Assembly: GCA_900290365.1 (NCBI GenBank)
Contig: OMOE01000178.1
Location: forward strand, 1-41,137
Length of the DNA stretch: 41,137 nt
Direction: 5' to 3'
Source of the DNA: Syntrophobacter sp. SbD1
GTDB taxonomy: Bacteria > Desulfobacterota > Syntrophobacteria > Syntrophobacterales > Syntrophobacteraceae
Shown one piece after another: positions 39,832 to 41,137 of this stretch. A program made the position numbers and the translations under genes. How positions within the stretch are numbered: the first letter of the stretch is position 1; each line of letters opens with the position of its first letter. The notes under the pieces were generated by a model. It had not been told where the DNA came from. It did no database searches and saw nothing but the letters and a program-made list of their open reading frames with translations.

Positions 39832-41137
39832 GACGCTTCCCCTCGTATATTCCGGTACGCCTCCACTCGCTCGCGGATCGGTTCCGGAAGGGCCGTGATC
39901 CATTGGTGGTCTTCGGGCAACAGCGTTTTCAGTGGAAAGCGCTGGTAGGTATTCCAGAAAAGCGCGCTCTTGTTCCGCAATAGACCGTTTTCGGCGTACA
40001 GCTTGAGCGTGTGAAACGACTTCGCCGTGAAGGTGTTGTCCAATATCAATCCTGCGCCGGCGGCTGCGGTTGCATCGCGCTGGATCTCAGGCGTCACTTT
40101 CCCGTACTCCGGATGCCAGCTCACGTCGTCGTAGATAAAACCCTGCCTCAGCACGTCCCGGGCGGAGCAGGCCTGCCGGGTGCCGGGTACAAGTCCCATG
40201 CGGTTCAGCCATTCAAGCGCCTTATCCAGAAGTGATTGGGCATTCGCCACCAGAAAGGGCGTGTCGATGTCCCCGTTCACCGCCAGCCGTGCTGCCCAGC
40301 TCTTATCCTGCGAACACGTTCCAACCACTTTGGTAGGCCATCCCAGAAGATGGCAGCCGAGCACCAGTCCCACCGTGGTGGCGCCACTGCCCAAAGGAAC
40401 GAAGATGTAATCCGGAGGGGCTGCCAACGGGCAGGCGCCGCTTTCCACCTGTTCCGCAAGTTCCATAAGCGCTTCCACGTGCCCCAGGACCGTCAACGGC
40501 GAGGATCCCCCCGGCGGGATATAGGCCTTGGCCGGCTCCTCAGAAATGTGGGGCTTTACTTCCGCCATGAGTATCGAGAGTCCGACCGAGGTGTCCCCAT
40601 CCAGAAAACTGAGCCTCGCGCCACTTGCCACCAGCAGTCTGAGCTTGGTGATCACGTTTTCCGTGATCTCCTGCGGGTAGAGCATCATCTCGACGTCCAT
40701 CGGCTTTGCGACGCCATCGGGTCTGAAGGTTCCAAAACGCGCTGCCAGGGCGAGATGAGCGCAATGGTTGCTTCCGAAAGCTCCGTGAGTGTACACGTTC
40801 TTTACCCCGCATAAAGAGAGGTTCGGGAGCAGGAACTCGTACTTCCTGACCTTGTTTCCGTACAGCGGGGACAGATCGCTTCCCTCGTCCTTGATGTAGA
40901 GCCGGCTCGTTCCGGCAAGGGTTTGCAGCGCGGAGTTGGCCTCGTAAACCGGTGTGGGCCGCTGAAACATCGGGGTCCAGGGGAGGAATCGGCCACCCGA
41001 ATCGGTCTCTGCCATACGCTCTCCGAGCAAACCGGAGGTCGGCACCCCTGGCAGACCGTCGTGCAGGCTGCACATATTGGCTATCTGAACCCGGCCCCCC
41101 GACTTTTCGCCGAACCTCAGCCAGGGATAGCGGCGGG
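39828..41137 (-). CDS. PLP enzyme, D-cysteine desulfhydrase/ACC deaminase-like (5' end outside window)
   Basis: A fold-type II PLP enzyme. The Lys region is SPLYGNKVRKYEFL, followed by HGAFGSNHC, the phosphate loop VPLGSGATTVGL and GFIYDDVSWHPEYGKVTP. The group includes D-cysteine desulfhydrase and ACC deaminase; which substrate is used cannot be told. A Met at 41075 could be the start, but the frame stays open for 20 more codons to the window edge (reading RRYPWLRFG...), and RYP-x-L segments are usual at the N-terminus of this family. The gene probably begins beyond the window. Its stop overlaps the start of the TVP38-like gene by 4 nt. Confidence 0.82.
   Translation of the reverse strand, partial: RRYPWLRFGEKSGGRVQIANMCSLHDGLPGVPTSGLLGERMAETDSGGRFLPWTPMFQRPTPVYEANSALQTLAGTSRLYIKDEGSDLSPLYGNKVRKYEFLLPNLSLCGVKNVYTHGAFGSNHCAHLALAARFGTFRPDGVAKPMDVEMMLYPQEITENVITKLRLLVASGARLSFLDGDTSVGLSILMAEVKPHISEEPAKAYIPPGGSSPLTVLGHVEALMELAEQVESGACPLAAPPDYIFVPLGSGATTVGLVLGCHLLGWPTKVVGTCSQDKSWAARLAVNGDIDTPFLVANAQSLLDKALEWLNRMGLVPGTRQACSARDVLRQGFIYDDVSWHPEYGKVTPEIQRDATAAAGAGLILDNTFTAKSFHTLKLYAENGLLRNKSALFWNTYQRFPLKTLLPEDHQWITALPEPIRERVEAYRNIRGEAS

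Noticed and set aside
1..41137. CRISPR array or phage/IS element
   Set aside because: No regularly spaced direct repeats of 24-40 nt and no transposase, integrase or phage structural gene were seen; the repeats present are short words and inverted pairs.

Overview
The window reads as a chromosomal segment from a Desulfobacterota (former Deltaproteobacteria) relative, most like the Syntrophobacter group. This is inferred from gene content and order (secA-argJ, zinc-ribbon protein-Nif3, yqeY-dnaG-rpoD, alaC-hom-ApgM-like kinase, selB plus fdhD), not from a database match. No phage, IS element, CRISPR array or rRNA is visible.

Positions 128-19878 are a housekeeping block entirely on the minus strand. 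In order of transcription it holds: alaC, homoserine dehydrogenase, an ApgM-family enzyme that may be the missing homoserine kinase, hisA, yqeY, dnaG, rpoD, a CAU-anticodon tRNA, a Nif3-like protein, a coiled-coil zinc-ribbon protein, prs, a NUDIX hydrolase, fdhD, a cysteine desulfurase, a short ArgA-like acetyltransferase, secA and argJ. Themes are amino-acid synthesis (Ala, Thr/Met, His, Arg), the macromolecular-synthesis core, and formate dehydrogenase maturation. selB (20157, plus strand) ties to the last theme, since many formate dehydrogenases in this group are selenoproteins.

From about 22 kb the content becomes accessory. A 1262-aa protein (22380-26168) couples an N-terminal Mrr/PD-(D/E)XK-like nuclease domain to a STAND-type NTPase and a long helical C-terminus, the layout of Avs-like anti-phage sensors. 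It is followed by a VapBC-like toxin-antitoxin pair and a cluster of three small exported or membrane proteins.

At 28.8-33.2 kb lies a self-contained cell-envelope regulon: an ECF sigma factor, its ZAS anti-sigma factor with a repetitive Pro/Ser-rich periplasmic part, and a divergent VIT-vWA protein with an AgmX/PglI-like C-terminus. The 150-bp divergent spacer holds two near-consensus sigma-E-type promoters facing in opposite directions, which implies autoregulation plus control of the VIT-vWA gene.

From 33.7 to 38.4 kb there is a sensory unit: a 1182-aa hybrid histidine kinase with a Cys/His-rich PAS domain, a family-3 periplasmic binding protein directly upstream, and a 38-codon membrane-peptide gene with a very strong ribosome binding site. 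The window ends with a TVP38-family membrane protein overlapping a PLP enzyme whose reading frame runs off the edge.

A second layer is spread over the intergenic spaces: several unrelated 'word' repeats (GGATTAACAGGATT, CGCAGAGACGCAGAG, GGCCAGTGG/GTCAG, GAGTTTTGAGTTT, GGCAAAAGTAAAAAGG and C6/G6 hairpins), often paired as inverted copies and mostly confined to gaps between genes.
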